Shown here one piece after another: positions 17,683 to 27,632 of a DNA stretch of 64,000 bases; position 1 is the first letter of the stretch; every line of letters starts with the position of its first letter. The notes under the pieces are model-generated. The model was not told where the DNA came from. It saw only the letters and a list, made by a program, of their open reading frames with translations, and made no database searches. This DNA is from SHZI01 sp031395645 (GTDB lineage: Bacteria > Pseudomonadota > Gammaproteobacteria > Steroidobacterales > GCA-2729495). The DNA lies in the NCBI GenBank assembly GCA_031395645.1, contig JANNJM010000098.1, positions 5,188 through 69,187 on the forward strand, read 5' to 3'. The position numbers and the translations under genes are program-made.

Positions 17683-19231
17683 CGACGGTAGAGGATAGAG
17701 TTCGTCCAGCGGCACTGAGCGGCCGTTGCTCTGCACCACCCGGCAATGCTCCCGCCGGAGCTGCCGTGCCTCAAGAGCACCACAGGAATGAGCAATGACG
17801 CTCACCTCCTTCTCCATGTTCCGCTGGTAGCGCATCACCCGGGCGGCCTTGTCGGCCGGCACGAGACCGCGCTGCAGGCGCGGGTCATGGGTCGTAATGC
17901 CTGTCGGACAGGTGTTCTGATTGCAGCGCAGAGCCTGGATACACCCCAGGGCGAACATGAACCCGCGGGCTGTCGTCACGAAGTCGGCGCCCATGCACAG
18001 GGCCCAGGCAACATTCGCGGGCGTCGTCAGCTTGCCGCTGGCGATGAGTCGGATACGGTCCTTGAGCCTGTATTGGTGCAACAGATCCACGACCAGCGGG
18101 AGGCTCTCGCGGATCGGCAGGCCCACATTATCGATCAGCGCCATCGGCGCTGCCCCGGTGCCGCCGTCACCCGAATCGAGAGTGATGAAATCCGGAGCCG
18201 ATTGCAGTCCCCTGCTACGGATCTCCTGAAACAGTTCCTCGAGCCAGAAGGTAGAGCCGACCACCATTTTGAAGCCCACAGGCTTGCCCGTGATCTCGCG
18301 CACGTGGCCCACGAAATCCAGCAGCTCGTGGCTATCGCGGATGTCGGTATGCCGATTCGGGCTCAGGGAATCCTGCCCGGCGGGAATGCCACGGATCAGG
18401 GCAATTTCCCGAGTCACTTTACCACCGGGGAGAATCCCACCCTTGCCAGGCTTGGCGCCCTGGCTCAGCTTGACCTCGATCATGCGGACCTGGGAATGGC
18501 TGGCGAGATTCCGTAGCTTGCCCTCGTCGAGCTGACCCTCGTCGTCCCGGCAGCCGTACTTGGCAGTACCCATCTGGAAAACGAGGTCCGCGCCGCCATC
18601 CAGGTGGTACGGAGCGAGGCCGCCCTCCCCCGTATTGAGCCAGCAGCCCGCCGCCTTGGCACCTCGCGACAGGGCCTCGACCGCCGGCTTCGAGATGGCC
18701 CCGAAGCTCATGGCCGAAATATGAAAGAAGCGGTCGGTGGTGTACGGCGTTCGGCAGTTTGGGCCGATGGTCACGGCTGCAGTTGGCTGATGCTCGTCAT
18801 CCAGGCCGGGAAACGCTGCGTTAACAAAGATGGCCGTGCCGGCTGGACGGAGGTCACGTGTCGATCCGAACGCAACCGTGCTATCCACTCCCTTCGCGGC
18901 ACGATACGCCCACGCCCGTTCCGCCCGGTTGAACGGCAACTCCTCCCGGTCCATCGCGAAAAAGTACTGGCGGAAGAATTCTCCGAGGGACTCGAACCCA
19001 TAGCGAAACCTGCCGACTACGGGGTAGTTGCGGCGGATGGCATGGGTGGTCTGCGTGATATCGACCACATACATCACCGCCACTGAGACTGCGCAGAGGC
19101 CCAGGGCAATGACGAACAATGCCGAAAAAATGCTGAGGATGTCAGATACGAGACCCAAGGTTGCTCACCGCCCGAAAGCCAGTGCCTAGTCTCGATCAGC
19201 AACTACCGTGCTGCTGCGACGCTGCGCACAC

Positions 19232-20179
19232 TCAGGGCGATAGCGAGAAGGCGCACTCCAGCGGCAGGTGGTCTGAACCAACCGGCGGTCCGGTCGCAGC
19301 GCGGGTCACCAACACGTTGTCACTGACGAGGCAGTGGTCGATCGCGATCCACACGGGCACGGGCAAGGCAGGCCAGGTGTAGTGGAGGCCGAAGGGGCGA
19401 CGCCCGTCCCTGAGACCTGTGTCACGAAGCAGATCGCGAAAAAATGGCGAGAAGGGTGTGCTGTTGAAGTCGCCCGCGACGATCTTGGGTATGGCAGGAT
19501 CCGCCGCAGCAACCCGCGCAGCCAGCCTGCGAAGCTGGGTATTCCGTTGCGCCGCCTGCCGCTGGCTGGGTGGGGACGCCAGGTGCACCGCGTACACCTC
19601 AGCCCGCCCGCCGGGCAGCTGCAGCAGAATGCGCAGGTGGGAACTCTGGTCGTCGCCGAGATCCAGGTCTTCAACGTCCTCAAAAGGGTACTTCGAGTAC
19701 ACGGCGATGCCCCATTGATTCCACCGGTCGCGCAGAGCGAAATAGGGGTAGGCCTGCTCGAGCACAGCGAGCTTCTGCCGCCAGCGCGGCGTGAACTCCG
19801 AAAGCACGACGATGTCGGCCGCTTGCCGAGTAAGGAAGGCCCGCGCGCCGGTGGGGTCTTCCTGGGTATAAAGGAGATTGAGGGCAACCAGATTCACCGG
19901 CAAATTGGCAGCCACCGTGCTGGCAGGTGCTGCGATGAGCCCAGGCAGGTAAGGTGCAATCGCGATGACGTTCGGCACGGCGGCGAGCAGCGCCACACTG
20001 GCCCATGGCCACAGCCTCAATCCGAGACAGACTGCGGCCGCCACCAACTGCGCCACCAGATACTGGACGGGAAAATGAGTCAGCAGCTCGAGCAGCCAGC
20101 CTGCACGTGCGCCTAGCGAGCCGACCGTGGTCAGCGTCGTCACGACGATGACCAGAATGGCGAGGCGGGCAAGTATCAC
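19232..20179 (-). CDS. Membrane-anchored endonuclease/exonuclease/phosphatase family protein
   Basis: EEP-fold hydrolase expected to face the periplasm. The first 85 of 315 residues form about three hydrophobic segments; the catalytic domain follows with VLSEFTPRW (metal-binding Glu), VAGDFNSTPFSPFF (Asp/Asn pair) and VGSDHLPLE (catalytic Asp-His). The substrate (nucleic acid, phosphoinositide-like or other phosphodiester) cannot be told. GTG start with GGAG about ten bases upstream. Third gene of a minus-strand run behind the methyltransferase-like and kinase genes. Confidence 0.85.
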   Translation of the reverse strand: MILARLAILVIVVTTLTTVGSLGARAGWLLELLTHFPVQYLVAQLVAAAVCLGLRLWPWASVALLAAVPNVIAIAPYLPGLIAAPASTVAANLPVNLVALNLLYTQEDPTGARAFLTRQAADIVVLSEFTPRWRQKLAVLEQAYPYFALRDRWNQWGIAVYSKYPFEDVEDLDLGDDQSSHLRILLQLPGGRAEVYAVHLASPPSQRQAAQRNTQLRRLAARVAAADPAIPKIVAGDFNSTPFSPFFRDLLRDTGLRDGRRPFGLHYTWPALPVPVWIAIDHCLVSDNVLVTRAATGPPVGSDHLPLECAFSLSP

Positions 20180-20209
20180 GTCTGGCCTACTCCATTGCCT
20201 GACGCTGAC

Positions 20210-20893
20210 TTAAGTTCGGTCGCCAGCGCGCTTCTGGTGTTTCTGGCGCCACACCTTCCGAAATGTACGCGCGCTGACCTTGCGCCACACGCGGCGAACA
20301 ATGCGGGCGCTGTCCTCCAGCGCGGTGGGCTGGTAGTAGCGAAGGTCCTCGGGCTCAATCAGGTCGTACCGGCGGCGGTACTTCAGCTTCACCCAGGCGT
20401 TGAGATCCATCTGGCACGCCTGCCGGAAGAGGAAGCGATTCCACCATCCGCCGCCTGGCTTCTGCAGGACTGCAGATCCGAAATCCAGCACGACCGGTTC
20501 GCCGTCAGGACTGATGAGGAGGTTGCCGCGCCGCTTGAGATCCGCGTGGGCAACGCCGGCAGTGTGGAGGGCCAGGATCAGTGCCTTCAGGCTTGAGAAG
20601 TAGCGGGCACGGTCTCTAAGGGCGGGCACCGTCTCCCGGTAGGTCTCACCGGGCACAAATTCCAGCTCGAGCGTGTCATCCGCCTGCAGGCCGAAACAAC
20701 GGGGAATTCCCGGGATACCCGCGACGCGTTCGTAGACCGTGTGCTCCCGGCGCAGCATCGCCACCCGCAGTCGGCGGGCAATCCTGCCGCCCATGGCCTG
20801 CTTGAATACGCGGCGATCGGCGCCCGTGCCACGCACGAAGACGGCGCCCTGGTAGCCACGGCTCAGGAAATCCCCGGGATCCGGGTCCGCCAC
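20210..20893 (-). CDS. Small protein-kinase-like / LPS-kinase-like protein
   Basis: A 227-residue kinase-fold protein. The catalytic loop VAHADLKRRGNLL and metal-binding VVLDFGSAV are clear; a plausible ATP Lys is in VFKQAMGGRIARRL. It resembles RIO/Kdo-kinase (WaaP)-type families, which phosphorylate LPS core sugars or proteins; which applies is not certain. The GTG at 20893 lies two bases after the stop of the upstream membrane methyltransferase gene, so the two are translationally linked. A longer open frame upstream is only the shadow of that gene. Confidence 0.75.
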   Translation of the reverse strand: MADPDPGDFLSRGYQGAVFVRGTGADRRVFKQAMGGRIARRLRVAMLRREHTVYERVAGIPGIPRCFGLQADDTLELEFVPGETYRETVPALRDRARYFSSLKALILALHTAGVAHADLKRRGNLLISPDGEPVVLDFGSAVLQKPGGGWWNRFLFRQACQMDLNAWVKLKYRRRYDLIEPEDLRYYQPTALEDSARIVRRVWRKVSARTFRKVWRQKHQKRAGDRT

Positions 20894-20895
20894 GG

Positions 20896-21477
20896 CTAGA
20901 CCCGCGTGCCGATCCACCCGATGCAGATCAGCGTGAAGGCGATAACGACGGGTTCGGCATTCTGCCGGACGGAGGTCATGAATGACCAGCTGGCCGGACC
21001 CAGGGCCCGGAAGCCGCGTGGTATTACGGCGGGAACGGTCCGGCTCCATTGCTCCCAGGGGGCGCCAAAGATCCGATGCAGCTTGCGATCCTCGTACTCG
21101 ATGGCGGTCGGGTAGTAGAACCACCAGAAGGCAATAGCCACCAGCGGCGCCCACCACTGGCCACAGGCGAGCGTGAACCCAATCAGAACCAGCAGGTTGC
21201 CCGTGTACAACGGATGACGAACGAGCGCGTAGGGGCCGTCCGTCGCCAGCTGCTGATTCTTGACGATGTAACCGGAGGCATAGACCCGGACCAGGCAACC
21301 CAGCACCACGATCAATGCCCCGGCCATGAACAGCAGCGGTGTCGGGCGGGAGAACCAGGCCAGGACCGGCATCAGCGCAAGACCGAGACCCTGGCGCATC
21401 GCTTCCTGATGGCGCAGTTCGCGGACGAGGCCGGGCAGGCCGGGCAGTGGTGGGAGATCAGCGGTGCGATTGGCCAT
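20896..21477 (-). CDS. Isoprenylcysteine carboxyl methyltransferase-like membrane protein
   Basis: Polytopic 193-residue protein of the ICMT/PEMT fold. Seen: hydrophobic segments at about 45-68 and 95-120, the motif GPYALVRHPLYTGNLL (about 80-95) and the C-terminal E.ED..L...FG..W..W pattern that binds SAM in this fold. Bacterial members often modify lipids or unknown small molecules. It is the first gene of a three-gene run with the small kinase and the EEP protein, and about 77 bases from the tRNA gene on the other strand. Confidence 0.85.
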   Translation of the reverse strand: MANRTADLPPLPGLPGLVRELRHQEAMRQGLGLALMPVLAWFSRPTPLLFMAGALIVVLGCLVRVYASGYIVKNQQLATDGPYALVRHPLYTGNLLVLIGFTLACGQWWAPLVAIAFWWFYYPTAIEYEDRKLHRIFGAPWEQWSRTVPAVIPRGFRALGPASWSFMTSVRQNAEPVVIAFTLICIGWIGTRV

Positions 21478-21554
21478 GGGTATTAAGTGTAGTCCGCGGA
21501 GTGCTCGTGAGGGGAACCCGAGGACCGTTTCAGGGCTGATAGAATTCGCAGCAC

Positions 21555-21631
21555 GGGCCTGTAGCTCAATTGGTTAGAGCAGGAGACTCATAATCTCTTG
21601 GTTCCAGGTTCAAGTCCTGGCGGGCCCACCA
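21555..21631 (+). tRNA. tRNA with CAU anticodon, probably tRNA-Ile2 (TilS substrate)
   Basis: Complete 77-base cloverleaf including encoded CCA. Acceptor GGGCCTG pairs with CGGGCCC; the D-arm has TAGCTCAATTGGTTAGAGC; the anticodon loop is CTCATAA; the T-arm contains GGTTCAAGTCC. The AGCAGG.GACTCATAATC.CTTGGT pattern matches Ile2 rather than elongator Met, and E. coli ileX also sits just downstream of rpoD. The anticodon C would then be modified to lysidine to read AUA. Elongator Met is the alternative. TAGAAT at 21540-21545 is a likely -10. Confidence 0.88.
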
Positions 21632-21639
21632 ACCACTGA

Positions 21640-21666
21640 CACCCGCCGGCACGATGCCGGCGGGTG
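21640..21666. terminator. Strong hairpin between the tRNA and the RRM gene
   Basis: Perfect 11-bp inverted repeat CACCCGCCGGC / GCCGGCGGGTG with a five-base loop, 9 bases after the tRNA and 12 bases past the stop of the convergent RRM gene. It has no T run on either side, so it may act as an RNA-stabilising or rho-linked end rather than a classical terminator. Confidence 0.5.
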
Positions 21667-21678
21667 CTCACGTTCGTA

Positions 21679-22164
<486 letters not shown>

Positions 22165-22618
22165 GGCGGGTACCCTTATAACTCCTCAGTTGATGGACAG
22201 CACGAGAACAACGAAGCTCTGGACAGAAGAAGCTCTGGACAGAAGAAGCTGGCACGACAATGCGTGGGCGCGAGCAGAGCACACGTCCATGGTCCGAAAA
22301 GGCGAAGGGAAAAGTGCACGGGAGGAATGAAAGATCGTTGCGCGCGGCTTGTATGGAAATACGGGTCTGACCGCGATTCAAAAAGCGAGCGCCTAGCCTC
22401 TCCAGTAACGAACACCCGTACCGGCGACCGTCATGCATTGATCGGTGGCCTCGCAAGGACTCTAGCACGGGTTTTCCACCGATGCGATGGGCCGACCCGG
22501 GGCCCACAAAGCACCGCAAAAGGCCCGGTTCAGGTTACTCCAGCTCCTAAAGACTCACCTTAAGGGCCGCCAGCCGCTTAGAATCCCGCCGGTTCGCCTG
22601 TCCCACAAGGATCAAGAC
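22165..22618. other. Divergent intergenic region between the RRM gene and the APC permease
   Basis: 454 bases. The left part is the presumed long leader of the RRM gene with the 16-base tandem repeat; long structured leaders are typical for cold-shock RNA-binding proteins. The right part ends with the permease Shine-Dalgarno (AAGG before ATG 22619). No confident promoter pair was found. Confidence 0.4.
22215..22246. repeat. 16-base tandem duplication in the RRM leader
   Basis: AGCTCTGGACAGAAGA occurs twice head to tail (22215-22230 and 22231-22246), followed by a partial third AGCT. On the minus strand it lies 51-82 bases before the RRM start codon. Confidence 0.8.
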
Positions 22619-24238
22619 ATGTCTGAGACCTCAGGTGCCGTCGGCGTACCGGCGCGAGTGACCGGCCTGCGCCGTCTGTTCATCCGCAAGTCGGTAGCAC
22701 AGATGCACGCGGAACATGCCCAGGGCGAGCTCAAGCGCAGCCTCGGCGCGCTAAACCTGGTGCTGCTCGGGATCGGCTGCATCATCGGTACCGGCATCTT
22801 CGTCCTCACCGGCCGGGCAGCGGCGAATTTTGCCGGGCCCGGCATCATGATTTCCTTCGTCATTACCGGCGCCCTGTGCACGCTGGTGGCGCTCTGCTAT
22901 GCCGAGCTGGCCTCCGCCGTGCCAGTGTCCGGGTCCGCCTACTCCTACTCCTATGCCGCGCTGGGTGAGCTGGCTGCCTGGGTGATGGGACTGCTCCTCG
23001 TCCTTGAGTACGGGCTTGCCGCGGCGACCGTGGCGGTGGGCTGGTCCGGTTACCTCGTGAGCCTGCTCCACGACATCGGCATCCAGATCGCGCCGGCGCT
23101 CACGGCGGCGCCAGGCGTCGAGATCAAGGAAGCGGGGGTCGTGATCGCGCAGGGGATTGTCAACCTGCCTGCCCTTCTCGCCATACTCGCGGTCACCGCG
23201 CTGCTGACGATCGGCATTTCGGAATCGACCACCGTCAACAATATTGTCGTCGCGATCAAGCTCACGGTCGTTATTGCCTTCATCGTGATCGGCAGCTTCT
23301 ACGTGGACACCAGCCTGTGGGTACCGATGGTGCCCGCGGAGATCCCGGCGCCACCCGTGGGGACTCCCCGTGGGATCTGGGCCGATATCTGGCGTGCGCT
23401 CGTGGACGTCGTCACCGGCCAGAACACCTCCCGCTACGGTATCGGCGGGCTCATCTCAGGGGCCGCCACGATCTTCTTCGCCTACATTGGCTTCGAAGCG
23501 GTCTCGACGGCGGGCGCGGAATCCAAGAATCCGTCCAGGGACATGCCGATTGGCATCCTGGGATCACTGCTGGTCTGCACCGTCCTCTACATCCTCACCG
23601 CAGCCGTCCTCGTGGGCATCGTGCCCTACACCGAACTTGACGACCCGGCCCCGATCGCCAAGGCCGTCAACATGATTGGCCTGCCCTGGTTCGCGATTCT
23701 GGTGAAGGTTGGCGCCATCGCGGGCCTGTCTTCCGTAATGCTCGTGCTGCTCTACGGGCAGACCCGGATCTTCTACACGATGGCCCGGGACGGCCTGCTG
23801 CCTGCACCGCTCGCGGCGGTGCACCCGAAGTTCCGCACGCCGTGGATCAACACACTGATCGTCGGCAGCCTGGCAGCGGCGAGCGCCGGCCTGGTGCCAC
23901 TCGGCTCCCTGGCCAACCTCACCAACGTGGGCGCACTGGCGGCATTTGCCATCGTCTGCCTGACCGTGCTGTACCTGCGGTTCGCGGCACCCGAGATGAA
24001 ACGCCCGTTCAGAACTCCATTTTTTCCGTTGACACCGATTCTGGGTACGCTGATGTGCCTGTTCCTGCTGATGTCGCTTATGGCGAATCCGGAGACCCGT
24101 GGATTCTTTGGAATCTATCTGCTCGGCGGGCTGGTGGTCTACTTCCTGTACGGATACCGGCACTCAAAGCTTGGCAAGGGCGAGATCGTCATCGGTGCGG
24201 AGCCCATGCCGGATCATCCGCAGAGGCTGGATACCTGA
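22619..24238 (+). CDS. APC-superfamily amino acid permease
   Basis: Inner-membrane transporter of 539 residues with about 12-13 hydrophobic segments. The first helix has the APC motif GIGCIIGTGIFVLTG (about residue 52), and the sixth region has FFAYIGFEAVSTAGAESKNP, characteristic of the cationic amino acid (CAT/YfnA-like) branch. A hydrophilic loop of about 60 residues lies between helices near residues 225-275. ATG 22619 has AAGG eight bases upstream; longer frames run into leader. The substrate is not deducible. A REP palindrome begins 15 bases after the stop. Confidence 0.88.
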   Translation: MSETSGAVGVPARVTGLRRLFIRKSVAQMHAEHAQGELKRSLGALNLVLLGIGCIIGTGIFVLTGRAAANFAGPGIMISFVITGALCTLVALCYAELASAVPVSGSAYSYSYAALGELAAWVMGLLLVLEYGLAAATVAVGWSGYLVSLLHDIGIQIAPALTAAPGVEIKEAGVVIAQGIVNLPALLAILAVTALLTIGISESTTVNNIVVAIKLTVVIAFIVIGSFYVDTSLWVPMVPAEIPAPPVGTPRGIWADIWRALVDVVTGQNTSRYGIGGLISGAATIFFAYIGFEAVSTAGAESKNPSRDMPIGILGSLLVCTVLYILTAAVLVGIVPYTELDDPAPIAKAVNMIGLPWFAILVKVGAIAGLSSVMLVLLYGQTRIFYTMARDGLLPAPLAAVHPKFRTPWINTLIVGSLAAASAGLVPLGSLANLTNVGALAAFAIVCLTVLYLRFAAPEMKRPFRTPFFPLTPILGTLMCLFLLMSLMANPETRGFFGIYLLGGLVVYFLYGYRHSKLGKGEIVIGAEPMPDHPQRLDT

Positions 24239-24253
24239 GCGATGCGGGGTCGG

Positions 24254-24277
24254 GGTCGCGCCTGAAGGCGCTCCTAC
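24254..24277. repeat. REP palindrome between the APC permease and the sorbosone dehydrogenase-like gene
   Basis: GGTCGCGCCTGAAGGCGCTC followed by CTAC, minus orientation of the consensus. It lies in the 35-base convergent gap and ends 3 bases from the stop of the downstream-strand gene. Confidence 0.85.
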
Positions 24278-26490
24278 GGGCAGCTGGCGAGTGAATTGAT
24301 CCACGAAGACAGCAGCGTCACGCCGCTCAAGTCGACCTCGCTGGAGCCGATGGGCGGCATACCATTCGAGTCCCGCCGACTCATCCGCGCCACCAGGACG
24401 GAACGGGCGGCATCGCCGGGCGCTATCAGCCGGGCGTTGGCGATGCCAAGACTTCCCGCCTGAGGGTTCGCGTTACACACGTTCATGGCCGACAGCGCAG
24501 TCGTGGCCCGCAGATCCATGCTCGAGGGTGTCGGACCTTGAGGACGATGACACTGGGCACAATTGGTATGGAGGTAGGCCCGGGCACGCTCCAACAACGG
24601 CGCGGCACCGTTGGCCGGATCGGCCAGCGCCGGCAAGCCTGACGGCGCTCCCGGCAGCCCGGTTGAGAAGAGGCCAATGTGATCGAGTGTTTCCAGCTGA
24701 TTGGCCGTCCGCCCGGTCGCCGCGTACAGCAGTGAGCCGTTCAGCTGGCTGATCTCCGGGCCCAGGGAGAAGCCCGCCGCGGACGTGTGGCACTGCATGC
24801 ACTCGCCCTCGCTGGGATAAATCCACGTCTGCCCGGCAACCTGGCGCGTTTTGCCGCCAATGACCCGCGTGGCGGTGGTTTGCGCCGCATCCCACTCATA
24901 GGTGTAGCCGGCCCACACGCCGTCCGGGTGCCGCATGAACAGCCGCGTCTCGATGAGTGCGTTGTTCAGGCGGAAGGACTTGAGGATCACGGAACCGTTC
25001 GGGAAGACGAAGTCGTTACTGCCGTCGATTGCGATCTGCGTGCCATCGGGAATCGCCAGATAGCGGTCCTTGGCGGCACCGTCCGACCAGAACGGCGCAT
25101 TGACGGCGTACGGGATCAGGCCGCTGGCCACCTGGCCCGGATTGCCAGCCACCACGCAGCCCGTGTCTTCCAGATTTGCCGGTATGGTGTCGGTCGGGCC
25201 GCCAGCTATCGGCGTGATACGGCGTATCCGTCCGTTGCCGTAGTCGGCAAAATAGAGTTCCGTATCTGCTCCAATGGCGAAGGCACTGATGTTGTAGGGC
25301 GAATTGAGCAGCTCGTCGTTGCTGTAGCTACCCTGGCCGTCATCTTCAAGCGCCCAGATTCGCCCCGAGGAAAAATCCCCAAAGACGTAGCGGCCCCGTA
25401 GCACCGGTATGGCGGCACCCCGGTAGACATAGCCCCCGGTGATGGACGCATCGCCATTCGCGTGGGGGTATTCTGTCAATGGATCAATGAAGCCACCGGT
25501 GGGACAGCCCGTCGTGTTGAAGTTGTTGAAGCCCTCCCGGCACCGCCAGCCGTAATTTCCACCGCGCTCGATGCGGTCCACTTCCTCCCACGCACCCTGG
25601 CCAACGTCGCCCAGCCACAGGTCGCCGGTGGGGCCGTCGAAGCTCCAGCGCCAGGGATTGCGCAGTCCCGACGCATAGGTTTCCGGACAGTCCTGGGCGT
25701 TGCTGCCCGGTCCGCACTTCGCATTTTCTGCGAATGGGTTACCCGCGGGAATGGTGTAGCCGGGACTCGGATAGGTAACCCCGACGACATTGATCCGGAG
25801 CATCTTGCCGAGCAGCCGGGTCTGGTTCTGGGCGTAGTCGTTCGGGTCTCCGCCACTGCCGCCATCACCGAGGCCGAAGTAGAGGAAGCCGTCGGGCCCG
25901 AAGGCGATGTCGCCGCCATTGTGGTTGTCGAACGGTTGATTGATCGTCAGCAGGATCTGCTCGGTGAAATTCACGGGCTGCGTTGCGCTATCGAGCAGGA
26001 AGCGGGAAAGCCGCGAAATGAGTGGTGCCCCATCGGTCGTATAGGAAATGAACACCTCGCGGGTGCCTGGCCAGTTGGGGTGCAATGCCATGCCGAGCAG
26101 GCCGCCCTCGCCCGCCGGGTTCACGCGGTCGGTAAGGTCCAGCCACGTGGTGACGCTGGCCGGGCTGGCAGTGCCAAAAACCTTCAGGAGGCCATCCTTC
26201 TCCAGCACGAACCAGCGCGTAGCATCGCCGGGTGCCTGCAGAATCTTGGTCGGCGCGCCAAAGGCTGGCGCCGTCGGAAAGGCATCGACTGATCCGACCG
26301 TCGCATTGCCGGTCGGGCGAGCCGGGGCAACGCATGTGGTATTCGCAGGACGCGCGTCGAGGCCAGATGGCCCACCGCTCAAGGGATCAGGGGATGCGGA
26401 GCCACCACTGCCGCCGCATCCTGTGCCACCCAGTGCAACGGCCGTGACGATGACCCATGCGCCGACCCGCCGTCTTGAATCTGTAGTCAT
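24274..26490 (-). CDS. Lipoprotein: glucose/sorbosone dehydrogenase-like beta-propeller fused to a di-haem cytochrome-type domain
   Basis: A lipobox (GGTGC) follows an N-terminal signal peptide from ATG 26490. Residues about 60-420 form a GSDH/HHIP-like PQQ-type propeller with GEGGLLGMALHPNW, FDNHNGGDIAFGPDG and GLRNPWRWSFD. The C-terminal 300 residues contain two CxxCH haem c sites (CMQCH and CAQCH) in a SO2930/planctomycete-like cytochrome arrangement. Such fusions oxidise a sugar-like substrate and pass electrons to the haem. The total is 738 residues. A start at 26535 adds 15 residues before the signal peptide and is less likely. The substrate is unknown. Confidence 0.83.
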   Translation of the reverse strand: MTTDSRRRVGAWVIVTAVALGGTGCGGSGGSASPDPLSGGPSGLDARPANTTCVAPARPTGNATVGSVDAFPTAPAFGAPTKILQAPGDATRWFVLEKDGLLKVFGTASPASVTTWLDLTDRVNPAGEGGLLGMALHPNWPGTREVFISYTTDGAPLISRLSRFLLDSATQPVNFTEQILLTINQPFDNHNGGDIAFGPDGFLYFGLGDGGSGGDPNDYAQNQTRLLGKMLRINVVGVTYPSPGYTIPAGNPFAENAKCGPGSNAQDCPETYASGLRNPWRWSFDGPTGDLWLGDVGQGAWEEVDRIERGGNYGWRCREGFNNFNTTGCPTGGFIDPLTEYPHANGDASITGGYVYRGAAIPVLRGRYVFGDFSSGRIWALEDDGQGSYSNDELLNSPYNISAFAIGADTELYFADYGNGRIRRITPIAGGPTDTIPANLEDTGCVVAGNPGQVASGLIPYAVNAPFWSDGAAKDRYLAIPDGTQIAIDGSNDFVFPNGSVILKSFRLNNALIETRLFMRHPDGVWAGYTYEWDAAQTTATRVIGGKTRQVAGQTWIYPSEGECMQCHTSAAGFSLGPEISQLNGSLLYAATGRTANQLETLDHIGLFSTGLPGAPSGLPALADPANGAAPLLERARAYLHTNCAQCHRPQGPTPSSMDLRATTALSAMNVCNANPQAGSLGIANARLIAPGDAARSVLVARMSRRDSNGMPPIGSSEVDLSGVTLLSSWINSLASCP

Positions 26491-26653
26491 GCAGACCATC
26501 CCGAGGAAGCAGGCCACCCCAGGCATCTTGAGCAAGCTACCGTGCGTTTGTCGAGCGCGTGGTACCGGAAATGACCGTTGATACTGCGGTGAAACAAGAT
26601 GCGGCGTTCAGCGTCTATTCACCTTCGCGCCCGACGTCAGCTCGGAATCAGCG

Positions 26654-27632
26654 TCACACCGACCCTCGCGCGACGACCGCAAGCCGTACGAGCGCGAGAA
26701 TCTCATCGATCGCCGGCGTCGGCACACCAACCAGCCGCCCCATCTCTGCCACGGTGGCTACGAGTGCGTCGAGCTCCAGTGGCCTGCCCTGTTCAAAGTC
26801 CTGGAGCATCGACGTGCGGTGGGCGCCCACCTCGACGGCGGCATCCATCCATCCGCTTCTCAACGTCCATGGCAAAGCTCACGCCGAGTTCGGTAGCGAC
26901 AGTGACTGCCTCCGTCATCATGCGCCGGATCACGTCGCGCACGTCTGGATCCCGACCCATCTGCTCAAGGGTTGCACGGGTGAGCACGCTGACCGGATTG
27001 AACGTGGCGTTGCCGAGCAGCTTGAACCAGATGTCGTCGCGGATCTTCTGCCGCACCGGCGCCTTGAGCCCGGCCGCCGTCAGGGCTGCGCCGAGTGCCG
27101 TCACCCGTGCGGATTTCGAGCCGTCAGGCTCGCCCACCATGAAGCGCGTGCCTTCGATGTGCCGTACGACCCCGGGCTCGACGATTTCGCAGGCCGGGTA
27201 GACGACGCAGCCGATGGCGCGCTCTGGCTTAAGCGCGCGCCAGATCTGGCCACCGGGATCTGCCGCCTCCAGATGGCGATTACCCAGGGGACCTGGAATG
27301 GCGTGGAAGTACCACCAGAGGATGCCGTTCTGGGCCGTCACCACCGCTGTATCCGGGCCGAGCAGCGGCGTTAGGTGGTCCAGGACGCCGAGGATTGAGT
27401 GGGCCTTCAACGTGATGATCACGTAGTCCTGTGGCCCCAGGGTGCGCGGATCATCCGTGCAGCGGACGGCGATCGTCTTCCGGTTATCGCCACTGATAAG
27501 CGTCAGGCCCTGCTGCTGCATGGCCTGCAGGTGCGCCCCCCGGGCCACCAGCGAGACGTCGGCATCGGTGCCTGCAAGCTGCGCGCCAAGGTAGCCACCG
27601 ATGGCACCAGCGCCGTAGATACAGATCTTCAT
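26654..27632 (-). pseudogene. panE: 2-dehydropantoate 2-reductase (PanE/ApbA) broken by a 4-base duplication
   Basis: NADPH-dependent reductase of the pantothenate pathway or a paralogue. The N-terminal frame has GAGAIGGYLGAQL (Rossmann loop), VTAQNGI and the KLLGNATFNPVSVLT motif with the catalytic Lys, but after VEKRMDG it goes out of frame and stops at 26793. The missing C-terminus (AAVEVGAHRTSMLQDFEQGR, then PTPAIDEILALV) is intact in another frame to 26654. The shift lies at three ATCC copies (26843-26854); removing one 4-base unit restores the family sequence. It starts by ATGA overlap with the upstream acyl-CoA synthetase gene. Slippage, a true mutation or an assembly error are all possible. 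Confidence 0.82.

Noticed and set aside
20894..21298. N-terminal extension of the small kinase gene
   Set aside because: It is the shadow of the methyltransferase-like gene in another frame; the kinase family motifs begin after GTG 20893.
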